DNA of 64,000 nucleotides from Antedon mediterranea (GCF_964355755.1 NC_092674.1:2671001-2735000), one strand, 5' to 3'. Positions 47,301 through 59,104 are shown, counted from the stretch's first letter. Notes: generated by a model not told the origin, from the letters alone. Numbers and translations: made by a program.

Positions 47301-49319
47301 ATGAAATGCGTATTGGTTGGAGATGGTAATGTAGGAAAGTCACATATGATATTATCCTATACCAATAGAGAGTTTAACGAAACGTAAGTAGGCATAAGCC
47401 CAATTATACACCGTCTAATAAAGCTTGTTTCCCTCTAGGGTGCATGTCATGTCAGCGGCGCAACGCAGAGGCCTGGGGCCCCTGGCTTAGGAACCCAAAG
47501 TGGCCCTCCATCGCTGGAGGCCTCGGGTGTTTTTAGCCCTTTTCGACATATTTTAATTCTTGTTTTCCTCTGGACACTGCTCATGGGCCTCCCATAATAT
47601 CCGGGGCCCTCTGGGTTTAGCCAGTGAGCGCTCATAGCCGTTACGCCACTGTGTCATGTTTTAGTCCGTATAATTTTGTTGCCGTTTGTGTTTTATGTAT
47701 TTTAACACTGTATTATATTTTTATCCTTATTTTAGTTGTTTTAACTTTGAAGCTTATTCACAACCGCTGACAGTGGATGGTGTGCCCGTTGTACTGAATC
47801 TGTTTGACACGCAGGGTCAGGCTGAATATCACGAGTCACGACAAGGCCTTGCATACCCACAAGTGAGGTCTTTTGTTTTTAATTTTATAATATATTTTTT
47901 TCATTTCCAAAAGAAAAAAAAACAAGAAAAAAAGACCAAAAAGAAACGTAACGTATTGTTCAGATTGTGGAGATAAAATAGAAACAAAACAACATTTTTT
48001 GAAAAACATACACATTTAAGGATTATAAAATTATAAATATTTTCTAGAGACAATTATAGAAGGAATTAGGTCTAACATAAGTGGCATATCTATAAATAGC
48101 TTAGTCGTTACTGCCATTTTAAATCAAGACTCGATTTACTAAATTGTCTTACCGATCGTTCATTTTCAGGCAGATATCTTCCTGGTATGTTTTAGCGTAA
48201 TTTCAGAACCATCGTATGTTAATGTCACACATTGGTGTAATGAACTTAGCCGCAGTGCACCTGGAGTTCCACATTTACTTGTTGGTAAGAACAACAACGC
48301 ACACAATTGTAAAACTTGGTTCGCAAGAAGAACGTAAGCGCAGGCAACGCAAATGACCAATCACAAGTAATGGATTATTCGAACTGTCGATTGTGATTGG
48401 TCAACTCACTTGCATTTCGTCGACGTCATTTCGTTGTGTTAGTGGGAACCAAGCTTAAACTTTGATGTGTACTATTTCAATTACGTTCTTATTTCCTTAT
48501 TGACTTTTTTTCTGGCGCAACTACCTATCGTTTTAGTTTTTCATAGAAATCGTAAACCAGACAATAATATATTGTACTAACTGAATTACTAAGCCTTATG
48601 TATCCTATATTCTTTCGCCAGGTACTAAAATAGATCTCAGAGAAGATGCAGAAGTAATCAACAGATTGAAAAGAAAAGGACAAAAAGTTTACAGAAAGGA
48701 AGACGGAGAAAGACTGGCTAGCAAAATTGGTGCCGTTAAATATATGGAATGCTCTGCTCTTACACAAGAAGGCTTGGATATGGTAAGACGAGTATACATT
48801 TTTATTTTTTGGCAGAACAATTAAATCTTTATTTTTGTCACAATTTCTATTGCTTATGAATTATAATACAGTATTGACAAACTGATTGTTCCTCTCTCTC
48901 TTGAACGTTTTCCGTCATTTAGACATTACGCTTCCACGAATTGTTTCCATATTTTTCTGTTTTAGGCAGGATGGTTTGCTATTGTGCTAAAGTCTACATT
49001 TTTTTACTTTTTAAATCTTTTTTATTTGGTTTATCCAGTTTTCTTTTGGTTTTTCTTGTGGTCTTTTTACTGTCTTTTTACTGTATTTTTAGTTTTCTTC
49101 AATGATCGGTCAATATTGAGAACCAACAAATCTTTGCGACCATTGCGGACGCATGATTGCTTTTGGAAAATTGTAGAAAAAGTTATAGAAATGAAAATGT
49201 TCACAACATTATTTGTTTTTTTTTTTCAGGTTTTTGAAGAAGCTGTACGTTCTATAGTAAATCAACCTCCGCCTATAAACAACTATCACCGGAAGAATCC
49301 AGGATGTCAAATTATGTGA
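47301..49319 (+). CDS. Divergent Rac-like GTPase (paralogue 2)
   Basis: Five exons: 47301-47383, 47736-47862, 48170-48284, 48622-48782 and 49230-49319, 576 bp, 191 residues. Intron positions and phases are the same as in the upstream Rac-like gene, so this is a tandem duplicate. Nucleotide-binding motifs remain: GDGNVGKS (residues 7-14), DTQGQ (52-56), TKID and CSALTQ. The effector loop is rebuilt: EYIPTVFDN of Rac is replaced by NETCFNF and is two residues shorter. In switch II the Rac Ala59 equivalent is Gln54 and Glu62 is Ala57; Gln61 is kept (Gln56). The C-terminus is CQIM, a CAAX box with Met that favours farnesylation. Frame and splice sites are intact, so it is probably a functional but atypical GTPase with different partners. 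The ATG is the first after an in-frame stop. Confidence 0.9.
47440..47660. repeat. GC-rich block in intron 1 of paralogue 2
   Basis: Compositionally unlike its surroundings (CAGAGGCCTGGGGCCCCTGG, TATCCGGGGCCCTCTGGG). Likely an inserted dispersed repeat; family not recognised and no coding signal. Confidence 0.45.
48322..48458. mobile_element. CCAAT-type MITE in intron 3 of paralogue 2
   Basis: Starts ACTTGGTTCGCAAGAAG and ends TTAGTGGGAACCAAGCTTAA, with ATGACCAATCACAAGTAATG and GTGATTGGTCAACTC. Confidence 0.75.
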
Positions 49320-49423
49320 TACCTACAACATCATTGTGATGGGATCAAAACGTATTTTTAGAACGTTTTTCTGCATGTTAATATTTATACGCTTTTCGTG
49401 CGTAGTGTAGAATTAAGCGTGGT

Positions 49424-49597
49424 TCCCACTAGCGACGCAACACAAGGACGTAACGCAACGCAAGTGAATTGACCAATCACAAGCGATGGCTTATTCGCTT
49501 GTGATTGCTAACTGTCTATAACTTCGCTTGTCATTGGTTAAAACGCTTGCGTTGCGTTGACGTCCTTGCGTTACGTTCTAGTGGGAACCAAGCTTTA
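49424..49597. mobile_element. CCAAT-type MITE (complete copy)
   Basis: Ends GCGTGGTTCCCACTAG and CTAGTGGGAACCAAGC are near-perfect inverted repeats. GGACGTAACGCAACGCAAG and its complement form long arms. GACCAATCACAAGCGATGG and TCGCTTGTCATTGGTTAAAA lie near the centre. It sits in the probable 3' UTR of the divergent Rac-like gene. Confidence 0.85.
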
Positions 49598-49837
49598 AGT
49601 CATCGAATCGTTCGAAAAGGTAACTATATTGTCGTAGGTCTGACGGAAGCAGTATTTTGTTGTTGTTAGTACAGTATTTGGTTAAGGGCTAAACATTTTA
49701 TGCAATTTTAGTGAGTGAAGACACGGTTGAGAGTTATGCACTGTAGAATGGGGAACTTATTGCATGCAGGCGAAGATTCAGAAATCTCGCATATATAGAT
49801 GTGGCGATGTATATAACACGAAATAATTTATCATTTA

Positions 49838-49839
<2 letters not shown>

Positions 49840-49869
<30 letters not shown>

Positions 49870-50070
49870 GATTTTTATAGCGCACATAGCACTCCAGAGT
49901 GCTCAAGGCGCATTTAAAAATAAAAAAGAAATAAATCATACAAATTCCTGACAAATAAAATGCAATTTCTTTGGAGGGTCCCCATCCGTTGTCGTTCTGT
50001 CGCGGTCCCGGACCCCTACCTAGGTGACCAAACAAAGGAGCAGGATACACATTTGCCTTGCCAAATAATG
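49840..50070 (-). mobile_element. Non-LTR retrotransposon tail
   Basis: Reverse complement of the tail at 4620-4790: (AAT)n, then TTTTTATAGCGCACATAGCA, GTGCTCAAGGCGCATT and GGAGGGTCCCCATCCGTTGT. Confidence 0.8.
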
Positions 50071-50212
50071 TATAATTTATGTAGCATTATAAAGAATATT
50101 CCATAAAAAATATGTTTGTATTCGGTGACCAGTAACCGATTTGTTGTATGATTTATGATTTATGTATAAAAAGTGTAATTCATCGCTTTAAATTCGCCGG
50201 TATGAAATGTGT

Positions 50213-50304
50213 AATAAATGTGTTTAATGATTTTGGTTAGAAACAACTTATCCTACATTGTTTACATAATCCACCACCCAAACACATTGACATTCGACTT
50301 TATT
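50213..50304. terminator. Facing polyadenylation signals (Rac-like 2 and cyclase)
   Basis: AATAAA at 50213-50218 on the plus strand and AATAAA at 50304-50299 on the minus strand. They are candidates for the ends of the converging Rac-like paralogue 2 and ADP-ribosyl cyclase transcripts. Confidence 0.4.
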
Positions 50305-50603
50305 AACACTAGCACTGTATAAATATTCATTATCAATACAAAAAGTAAGATTCAATTCAAATTTTAAAAAGTCTACATTTTTCGCTAATACAAATGTCTA
50401 TTTTACTATCTGTCTGGGAAACATACAAGCTGATTTGCTAAACTTACTAAAACTAAACGTTTTCACTGCTGATTATAGAGACTTCATGATGGCAAGATAC
50501 GTTTGTGGTAAAAACATTATTCTGACTAAGAATGTATTTTTACGTAACAGTAGTCCAAGTATATTTCTTGGTTTTTTCAAATTAATTATTAACAATAGTT
50601 CTA

Positions 50604-53600
50604 TTAATTAATTTGTGTGGTTAGGTAAATAAAAGCCAGTAATGTCGTCATCACGGGCACCTTGATTTGGTTGCTACCGGATATGAGATACATGCATTCC
50701 TTCGCATCCACATTACTAGAACACTGCACGTACGTCAATTGCCTGTAAAGGAAACAAACTCGTATTAAACATGAAGTAGATTACACTGCACATGCGCAAA
50801 GTCCATGTCGGATACCACGACAAAGATTTATTTCGGCGCGCGCTTTCAAAGCATGATACCTGTCGCGTTAAAATGTTGAATAATGTTACATCTTTTATAC
50901 GCGTGCGTTCAGGTGTTGATAGAAATGGTACTGTCACCTTCTTTTATACGCGCGTGTTCATATGTTAATAATGGAACGATTTCAATACGCGCGCGTGCAA
51001 AAGCTGTTGATAATGTTTTTATACGAACGCGTAAACTTTATCTGAAATCGTATCATTGTACTGTATAATGCCTTATATCCAGTACGTACTTATCTACACA
51101 AAGTAGGTGCAGCACGTTTAATACATTGTATATTCCTTTGTAACGTTACACGCATACGGGAACTTGCTGGTATACTTACGCTGTATCCTCTTCACATGTG
51201 TATGGAAGTTCACGTTTGTCTAAGTCTGCTTTAAGTGTTAACAGCGAACCATCATCACAAGTCTCATGCCTTGAAATAAAACAGGTAGATGCGTACAATG
51301 TAAGATTATCTTCCACATCACGTTTGATATCATCATCACCTCCTCCTAAAGCTCTGCCTACACTATCAAACTAGTTTGACCCAATATGTGATGTGCCCAA
51401 CTATGGTAGTGATATGACATCATCATGTCCATTGAGCATATCACAATTTGTTGTCACATAAAGTTAGATAGTGTGAACAGAGCTTTAGTTCACTACTGTA
51501 CTATTACTTAACTCATGCTATGATAATGTTTAAACAACTCACTTTGGGTTTGTTTTTCCAATGTCGTGAGAAACAATTATACGAAGATTGCTGATGGAAT
51601 CTGGGTTGAGATTCGGTACCTCAATCCTTGCAAAGACGCTGAAAACAAACAAACAATATCATTAGGTATACGTTCACATTAACTTATGTCGGATACAAGC
51701 ATAAGCGTTCACATCCCATATTTTCCGTCGGTAAACATCGTAACTATGTAGCGACTGGACTTACCTGTAGTTTCGATAAGCACCATCGGCATTTGATCCC
51801 GACAAGAGGACGGCGATATTACCATTCGCTCGTGAAGCAAACTGAGAGAAAAGGGCTACACATTAGCTATTGCATGGCCTATTGGTACGGCTACTAAAGG
51901 CCAATTTACACAGACGAGCGATAACGGTAATAACAATAATATAGAATCTATGTTATTCCTTATGACCATTTGCACACAACGAGGAGCCTATGGGCGGTTT
52001 CCGCTCAGGAATATTCTCAGACAAGCAGCTATACGCAGTTTGCCGCTTACCGTTAGGCCTACTGCTTAGTGTAAATTGGCCTAAAGATTGAGGACAATTT
52101 TGTTATTTGGGATTTTTACTTACACTCTTCGAAGCAGAATCCCAGAATGTGCTCATGGGGTCATTGCAGCTTCCCCATCCTGGACACTCGGCGTAATTGA
52201 GACCACTGGATGTTGAGCCACAAAACATAAGATTGTTCATCAGATAACCAATGAGTGTATCTTCCATTGTTTTCAAGCCTGATGCCAAGGCGTAGCGATG
52301 AGCGAGAGTGTTCGTGCCTGACCAAAATAAAGGCTAGAAATACATAGGTTAAAATCATTTAAAAAATCATTGTAAGTTAATGCGATTCCCAATGAAATGC
52401 TTATAGAATTACAAGGACAGGGGCTGATCCATTACATCAGCGGAAGTTAGGGAAGCGCGCGTCGACGTGCGCTTACCACCAGCCTGAATCGCGCCTCGTA
52501 AAACCTACTCTATTCATCCATTTTTTTTAAATTTAAATAATAAACAGAAACTGAAAATACATCTTACACTATCTGCCGGAAGAACTTGTTCAATATTCGA
52601 TATAAATTGTTCAAATGCATTTTCCTCGATGGAACACGGATCCTTATTTTCAAACGCCGACAAAAACTGCGTGTACAGGTTTACACAGTCCAACCTGTAG
52701 GAAAATTTGAAGTGACGTAATAATAAATGACGTAACGATTCCAAGACAATGCAAAGTGTAATCTGATAAAAGCGATGGTATCCAAACAAAAATTGATTTC
52801 CACGTTCCTTAAAGCCCCATTCCCTACGTTTTTTAGATCTAATTTAAGATCACAAAACTATATTTAATGTAAAAATAATACTATATGGTCCTATTGCGAT
52901 AACTTTTTTCGTCTTTAAACGGTTAAAAATGTGAAAAATAAGTCGATTCTAATAATTATAGCGGCCCGCTATAAATCCCAAAATGCATTGCGCGCGGATT
53001 GATATTTTTGTTTTTCACCTGTAATTCGCCCACTTTTCGATCGATCGTGAGGCCAAAACAAATGGAAGACTCCTAACTTTTCAGCGAAAATACCGGGTTT
53101 TCCCCAATTTGTATCAACGGAGTCTGGCAAAAATAGAAAGACAATTAATGCAGCAACTATACAACGTCAGGCTAGGTATATAGCTCGCGTACGATGTTCG
53201 TACGTTACCGATGTTTACCAGCTAGGCCTACAAAACTAAGCCTAGCTAGGCTAGGCCTAAGACCGTCCAAGAGAGGTCGATCGCCGCGAGCTACTTAGGT
53301 AGTGCATTGTTTCTCACTTTTTATCATAATTTACCATAAAACGTACATTTAAGACAAGAAATGACATGGTTTAATGTTTTTAAAGTGATATATATGTATT
53401 ATTTTCTAAAAAACGTCCAAAATTGCAGGGAAGGGGTCTTTAACATATATTAATACATATAAAACACTAGCTACTAGATTTTTGTTTATAAATTAAGAAA
53501 AGTATGTTTCTTAAAACCTTTATTGACTTACGATTGACTGAAGCCTTGGTCAACCAGCCAATTGCCGTTCACAGGATAAACGCCGTGTTTGTATTCCGAA

Positions 53601-53695
53601 CACCGACCAATGAAAATGCTTTCTATATCAGGCGTAGTACCCGGATCGGCCGACGATGTAGCCACAAATACACTCACAAACAATAGGCAAAACAT
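50604..53695 (-). CDS. ADP-ribosyl cyclase (CD38/BST1 family), probable GPI form
   Basis: Seven exons: 53695-53532, 52694-52568, 52333-52124, 51841-51765, 51638-51543, 51269-51180 and 50742-50604, 903 bp, 300 residues. The family converts NAD to cyclic ADP-ribose and, by base exchange, NADP to NAADP; both are calcium-releasing messengers. A signal peptide occupies about residues 1-16. Active-site equivalents are Trp101 (PLFWSG), Glu121 (TMEDTLIGYL), Trp161 (STFWDSASK) and catalytic Glu199 (RIEVPNL). There are ten cysteines outside the signal peptide, as in the Aplysia enzyme. Positions matching CD38 Cys119 and Cys201 are Ala95 and Asn173. The tail (residues 283-300, VPVMTTLLAFIYLTTQIN) is hydrophobic with no basic end, consistent with GPI anchoring. 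Possible 5' UTR splice sites are an acceptor just above the ATG and a donor near 54372. A two-exon-shorter or single-copy relative was not seen. Confidence 0.93.
50880..51050. repeat. Diverged ~60-bp tandem units in a cyclase intron
   Basis: Three or four degenerate copies of TTTTATACGCGCGTGTTCA-type sequence. Non-coding. Confidence 0.5.
51351..51487. mobile_element. CTGTCTACACTATCAAAC MITE in a cyclase intron
   Basis: AAAGCTCTGCCTACACTATC at the left and AGATAGTGTGAACAGAGCTT at the right, with GATGTGCCCAACTATGGTAG inside. Confidence 0.8.
51893..52086. mobile_element. MITE with GGCCAATTTACAC termini in a cyclase intron
   Basis: TAAAGGCCAATTTACAC at the left and GTGTAAATTGGCCTA at the right. 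The interior has GAGCGATAACGGTAATAAC, related to sequence near 54290. Confidence 0.75.
52808..53443. mobile_element. TIR element in cyclase intron 1
   Basis: The ends are TTAAAGCCCCATTCCCTACG and the complement of TTAAAGACCCCTTCCCTGCA. The middle (GATAACTTTTTTCGTCTTTA, CTTTTCAGCGAAAATACC) is shared with 56000-56345. Contains an AGGCCTAG-rich patch. Confidence 0.7.
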
Positions 53696-53699
53696 CACT

Positions 53700-55553
53700 T
53701 TTATACTGAAAATAAAGAAGATGTAAAAATGATTTTCGATCGCAGTATATAACTACTCAATTCGGGAGCGGTCAGCGAACTAGTTGTGCCTATCGTTTCG
53801 TTCGCTGTTTTTATATCGAGAGACGATCATAAAATTCAAGGCTTGTTAATTTACCCTTGATTGGTATAATTTAGACAATCTGCCAAGATAAATTGGATGG
53901 TACCGTGCAGATCTCGTCGTGCTTCTCTCCTATTGTGCTTTGACGAGAACCTGCCCGAGGCACATTATAAGAACCAGTATAAAGATCGTTTGCTTATGCG
54001 GGGTATTTCAATTCACAATTGACAGTTTGATGTTTATAAATTACAGAAGATGGGCTCCGCTCACAAGCACATTCAGCGCGCATTATCATCATTCACAATG
54101 TTCTCAGTAAGAAATAGAACAAAGGGTGATAAAACAAAATACGGGCACCATACTTCGTTGCCTTGGCAACACTCCAGGCACGGCTTATAAAATGCTGTTT
54201 CTACTGGGGAGTTGTAAAATAATATTTTACAACTCCCTGATCCGACTGTGTCTCTCCCAGCAGGGACAACTATATGCGGTTTTCGCTTGCCGTTGTTACC
54301 ACCGCTCATCTGTGAAAATTGCGCAGTGGATGGAACCATAATTATACTATATGCCTACTATACTTACCTTACAGATACGCGATGCAAAAAACAGTATAAA
54401 TACACGTCCTAATGATGAATGCTCTCAATATAACTTAAGTATAGGCCTAGGCCTACTTTATCGTGCAGTAGAACTTGTGATGCTGCACTTATAAAAATTG
54501 CTCTCAGTCTCATAAAATACCAAGACGATACAAGACGTGTTAGTCTGCCCTACAACAACATGTGGTACTACGTCTATAGAATGTTTTTTTTACTTAATTG
54601 TTCGATCAACATATTGTGTGGAATGAGTCTTTGTTAAAAAATGTAAAGTTATTTCATCAACCGTAGGACCGGCTATTCATAATGTTACATGGTACTTTCA
54701 GCCTTTTTATAGCCCAGTAGAAGCCTTTGTGCGTGCGATTAGTATATGGGTTGTGATCATGCCATCAATGAATTAATTTTTGTTTCCTTTCGCTCCTTCC
54801 TATAACATAATGGGAACCAATCGGCTTTATACGAAGAAAAGCATGCTGACCTGATAACATAATAATATAATAGGCCTAAGTGGTAATAAGGTTTTCATTG
54901 ACAAATGCATATCATTAAATTAACCTGATAATAAAGAATAACTACATATTTAGCCAACGTTGCCGTCATCAACCAATGTGAAATAATAAACAAATTAATA
55001 ATACACAAGTTTTAATACAGATATATTTTATTAGGCCATTTTTCGTAACAATTTCTTTGATTTTTCAATGTTTTTTTCATTTTCATATTATGTACTTTAT
55101 CTAATTCCATTTTAATATAAGATGTTCTTTTTATGTGATAACTTTTTTATATGTGCAATATTTTGTAACATTTTACACAATTTAGCCTTTGGCTACAATG
55201 TAAATTTTCGTTTTATAGAATAAAACCATGGAGGTATAAAATAAAACCTAGAATTGAATTAAAAAACATAATACAGTATTATTATAAATAAAACGACTAA
55301 AGAAAGTAGCAAGTAGCCAATAGTTTTCTTTATTATTTGATTTAACCAAATGATAATTATAATGATTGATATTTATTGTTGAAGGAACCTTAGTCGATTA
55401 AACATTAATGATTCTTATAATTATTAAGCTTAGCCTAGATAATGTTTTAATTACTCGTAATTTAGGAAATTATGTACGCTTAATAACTTTCTTGGTTGGT
55501 GGCGCTGTTCATCATTTACTAAACCACCACATTTAGTTACAAATGTGATAAAA
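53700..55553. other. Intergenic region between cyclase and SPRYD7
   Basis: Divergent promoters of the two genes should lie here. 54155-54335 is a probable MITE containing a perfect 14-bp hairpin (54207-54237). The rest is AT-rich with no other supported feature. Confidence 0.5.
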
Positions 55554-58500
55554 ATGGCAACATGTTTTTGTTGTTTTCGATGTTTTGGAAATTCAGGATT
55601 CAATCATGTACCACTTAAAGAAATTCCCAATGTAATGATGGATACTAAACGAATGGGTATGTTTAATTGCTCTAGCTTAACAAGGAGAAGTGTGGAATTA
55701 TGCTAGTCCTAGTGGAATCTGCGCTAATAGTAATATATAGGCGTTGTCCAAGCAAGACAAGGCTAGCACTGCACTGGCCTGGCCGGCTGCAGACACTGTT
55801 GACAATGGAATGGCAGGCCTAGCTTACAGTAGTTAGTGAAGGAAAGTGTTTGCTACTCTGATCTAGTTGCCCTCTCCAGCCTAGTGCCTAAATAGAGCAG
55901 TAGACACTTTACTTACTAGGTTTTTTTTATTTAATTAATTTATTTAGGCCTAGCCTAGGCCTAGTAGTAGCTAGGCCCTACTACTAGTAGGCCTACAGTA
56001 CACTGTGTAGGTAAGGTCACATTTTATGTAAAAATAAATACTATTTATGGGCCTATCTAATTGCGATATTTTGTTCGTCTTTAAATGTTAAAAACGTGAA
56101 AAGATAAGTTAATTATATTATTATTAATAAGCAGCCTGCTATAAATACTTGCATGCATTGCGCATGAATTGTTATTTTTCGTGTTGCTTCTGTGATGCAC
56201 CCACTTTCGGTCGATTGCGTAAGACAAAACAAATAAAACTTTAGAATCGTAACTTTTCAGTGAAAATACCAGGTCTTCCCCAATTTGTATTAACAGATTC
56301 TTCCAAAAAAGAAAGACCAACCACGCGAGGACATTCAACGTGAGTTACTTAAGTACTGCAATCAAATTTTGTATTTATACCCGAGCTCTAAATTAGCTAT
56401 CGTTAATTAATTATTGATATCTACTTTACTAAAAAGGTTCTCACCTTTTTCCACTGTATCTGATGTTGTACTATGAATAACCAGCCCTTGTAGTAGAAAA
56501 ACATAATGACCATATAACTGGGAATTTATCTATTATCACATCAGATCGGTGACTAGTGACTATATACTAGACCACTTGAAGTCATGTGACATGTTTTTAT
56601 GTTTAGTAATTGGCGACAACAGAATGTTAATGATATTGATCTTTGACCCTTCGATATATTTTGAAAGTTAAGAACTGTTTTTAACATGTGTTGTAAAAGT
56701 AGGCAGTAATACTTAAATTAACAAACTAGACTTCTTTTGATAAGGTTGTCTGTTAATACTCACTATCCAGTGTATTTAAACACTTTACCTTTTTACTATC
56801 AAATACTTTATTATTTCAAACAGACCAGGTATATTTATAGTAAGCAAATGTGTAGGGTTCAATTTTCCATTTCCTGTTGTTGAAACTTATCAGCAATCAT
56901 AAGTAAAATGAATCTCCATTATATGAAAAAAAATGGCAAAATCAGCACTGTGGTCATGTTACAAGAGTTGTCAAAACAATATAGATTATCTGATAAAAAT
57001 CTAGAAAGTAGTAAGCCTTTTGTCAATTTTCCCCTGACTGAAAGTCTATCAATTCATATTTAGAAATAATTAATATGAAAAATCAGTGACCAGAATTATA
57101 CTGTAGACTTGCAATGGTTTTGTGTTAAAAAGTGAATTAAACAGATTTTTAAATTTAACAATTCATTACTGCACATTTTTTTTCATGTTGGATTCAGGCA
57201 CAGATGTCGTAATTGTAAAAGCCGGCAGACGAATATGTGGTTCCGGAGCCGCCCTGGGAAACGCACCAATAGTTCAAGATAAATCATACTTTGAGATTAA
57301 AATACAATCAACAGGTAGGAATAATGAAACATGGAAACGTTGATTATTTTATGCTATACCCTACACCAATCTTGCTTGTATTTTTGTGTTCTATTTTATC
57401 TGTTTTTTAACCAAAATTTAACCTTTTTAACTCATTTTTATGTGAATTTTTAACTTTAAAGAAACAAAAATAATTTAAAAAACAATGTACTGTATTATAT
57501 TTTACTGTGTGTGACCATGAAAAAATGAAATGAGAAATTGAAATGTACTGGTATCAGGATGATAAAACACTTTAATTACTTACTCAGTATATTGCAGTGT
57601 GAGTCATTATCATGCCTTTTGCAGGTGTTTGGGGTATTGGTCTCGCTACCAGGAAGTGCAATCTTAATTCTTTACCATTTGGTATGGATACAGAAAGTTG
57701 GGTGCTGAGGTCAGACGGCTCGGCTTACCATAATGGCGAACTTAGACACAAACTTGCAGTTGAAATACAAGAGGGCGATATTATAGTGAGTTGTAAGAGG
57801 ATTGGTGAATACTTCAGGTGGTGACAGGAAGGGTACTTATCATTACTGCCATAATAAAAGTCACACTACAAGAAATAACCCAAGTTACAGACAAAAAAAT
57901 GTTATATAGAAATGAGTGATTTGTCTTTTAATTGATTTGATGTAATTTATATAAATTGTTGATTTGTATTAGTGATAGTTATGTTAGCTAAGTGTTTCTT
58001 TTATAATTTTATATTTTTAAAACACTTTTTAGGAGGAACTTACTAAAAAACAACTTAAGTTTCTGTTTTAGATCAAAGCGTATTGCTTATTAATGTATTC
58101 TTACAGAGAGCAATTTTTGGATGACATTTTTTGAAAATGTCTTTACATTTTTGATAAAATGTATATATGTATACAGTATCTATGTCTAATATTAATAATA
58201 TTGAAAATAATATCAAGTTTTTTTTGCATAAAGTGGAGTAATAACGGTTTGTTTTCAGGGTGTAACGTATGATCACGTTGAGATGAACCTGTATTGGAAT
58301 GGCAACTCATTACAGTGTCCATTTGATGGCATACGGGGAACAGTGTATCCACTTATATATGGTATAGTTTTTATAAATTCCATCTGTAACAAAATATACA
58401 GGGAATTGTATACATTTTCATCAAGGCAATCTAACAACAGGACACTGAGCTCGCCTTTCCAAGAGAGGAACTCGTAACAGTCCTTTGATCTTATGATTGG

Positions 58501-58993
58501 CTGCAACACATTTTCTATGTTATTCTCCAGGTTCTACTAACCAAACGTTTGAGGCGGAAGCCAATTGGAACTGATCATGTTGCAACCACACATAAAACCT
58601 TTGATCTAAAGATTGGTTCCAACTAGAACGTAACGCAAGGACGTAAACGCAACGCAAGCATTTTAACCAATGACAAGCGAAGTTTCAGACAGTTAGCAAT
58701 CACAAGGGAAAAAGCCATCGCTTGTGATTGGTCAATTCACTAGCGTTGCGTTGCTTAACAGAAGTCAGCATCCTGTTGTTAGATTGTCTTGCTTTCATAC
58801 TAACCCACTGTCTAATGTTGTATCGCACAGTTGTATATACAAATCCTCCGCTTATGTCATAGTACAGTACTATTGAATGCTATTTTTTCTTCTAGTGGAT
58901 GAAGGTGCAATAATTGATGTGCAGTTTAGTGAGTTTTATCATCAACCTCCAAATGGCTTTGACAAAATCATGTTTGAACAATCGTTGCTGTAA
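55554..58993 (+). CDS. SPRYD7: SPRY domain-containing protein 7
   Basis: Five exons: 55554-55656, 57198-57314, 57625-57785, 58259-58361 and 58896-58993, 582 bp, 193 residues (human SPRYD7 is about the same length). The N-terminus is a short cysteine-rich lead (MATCFCCFRCFGNSG) followed by HVPLKEIP, as in vertebrate orthologues. The SPRY fold follows: GTDVVIVKAGRRICGSGAAL, KSYFEIKIQSTG, WGIGLATRK, VTYDHVEMNLYWNG and GIRGTVYPLIY. It ends with FSEFYHQPPNGFDKIMFEQ. SPRY domains are beta-sandwich protein-interaction modules; no enzymatic role is known for this small single-domain protein, which is conserved across animals. It lies head-to-head with the cyclase gene and tail-to-tail with PCID2. Nothing is missing from the orthologous core. 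Confidence 0.95.
56000..56350. mobile_element. Diverged copy of the 52808-53443 element
   Basis: In SPRYD7 intron 1. Shares TTTTCAGTGAAAATACCAGG, TTCCCCAATTTGTATTAACA and the GTTCGTCTTTAAA block with the cyclase intron element. Confidence 0.7.
56934..57045. repeat. Dispersed repeat shared with 15645-15765
   Basis: AAATCAGCACTGTGGTCATG, then TACAAGAGTTGTCAAAACAA, in SPRYD7 intron 1. Confidence 0.65.
58610..58760. mobile_element. CCAAT-type MITE in SPRYD7 intron 4
   Basis: Starts GATTGGTTCCAACTAGAACG, contains TTTTAACCAATGACAAGCG and GCTTGTGATTGGTCAATTC, and ends CTAGCGTTGCGTTGC with the outer right end missing. Confidence 0.75.
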
Positions 58994-59104
58994 CACCATA
59001 TATAGAATATTTATATGTGAATACATTTATGTGTCAAGAGGAATGGTATATTCCGAAGTATTAAAGGATGGATTAATTGAAGAATTGATGAAATGGTTAA
59101 ACCT

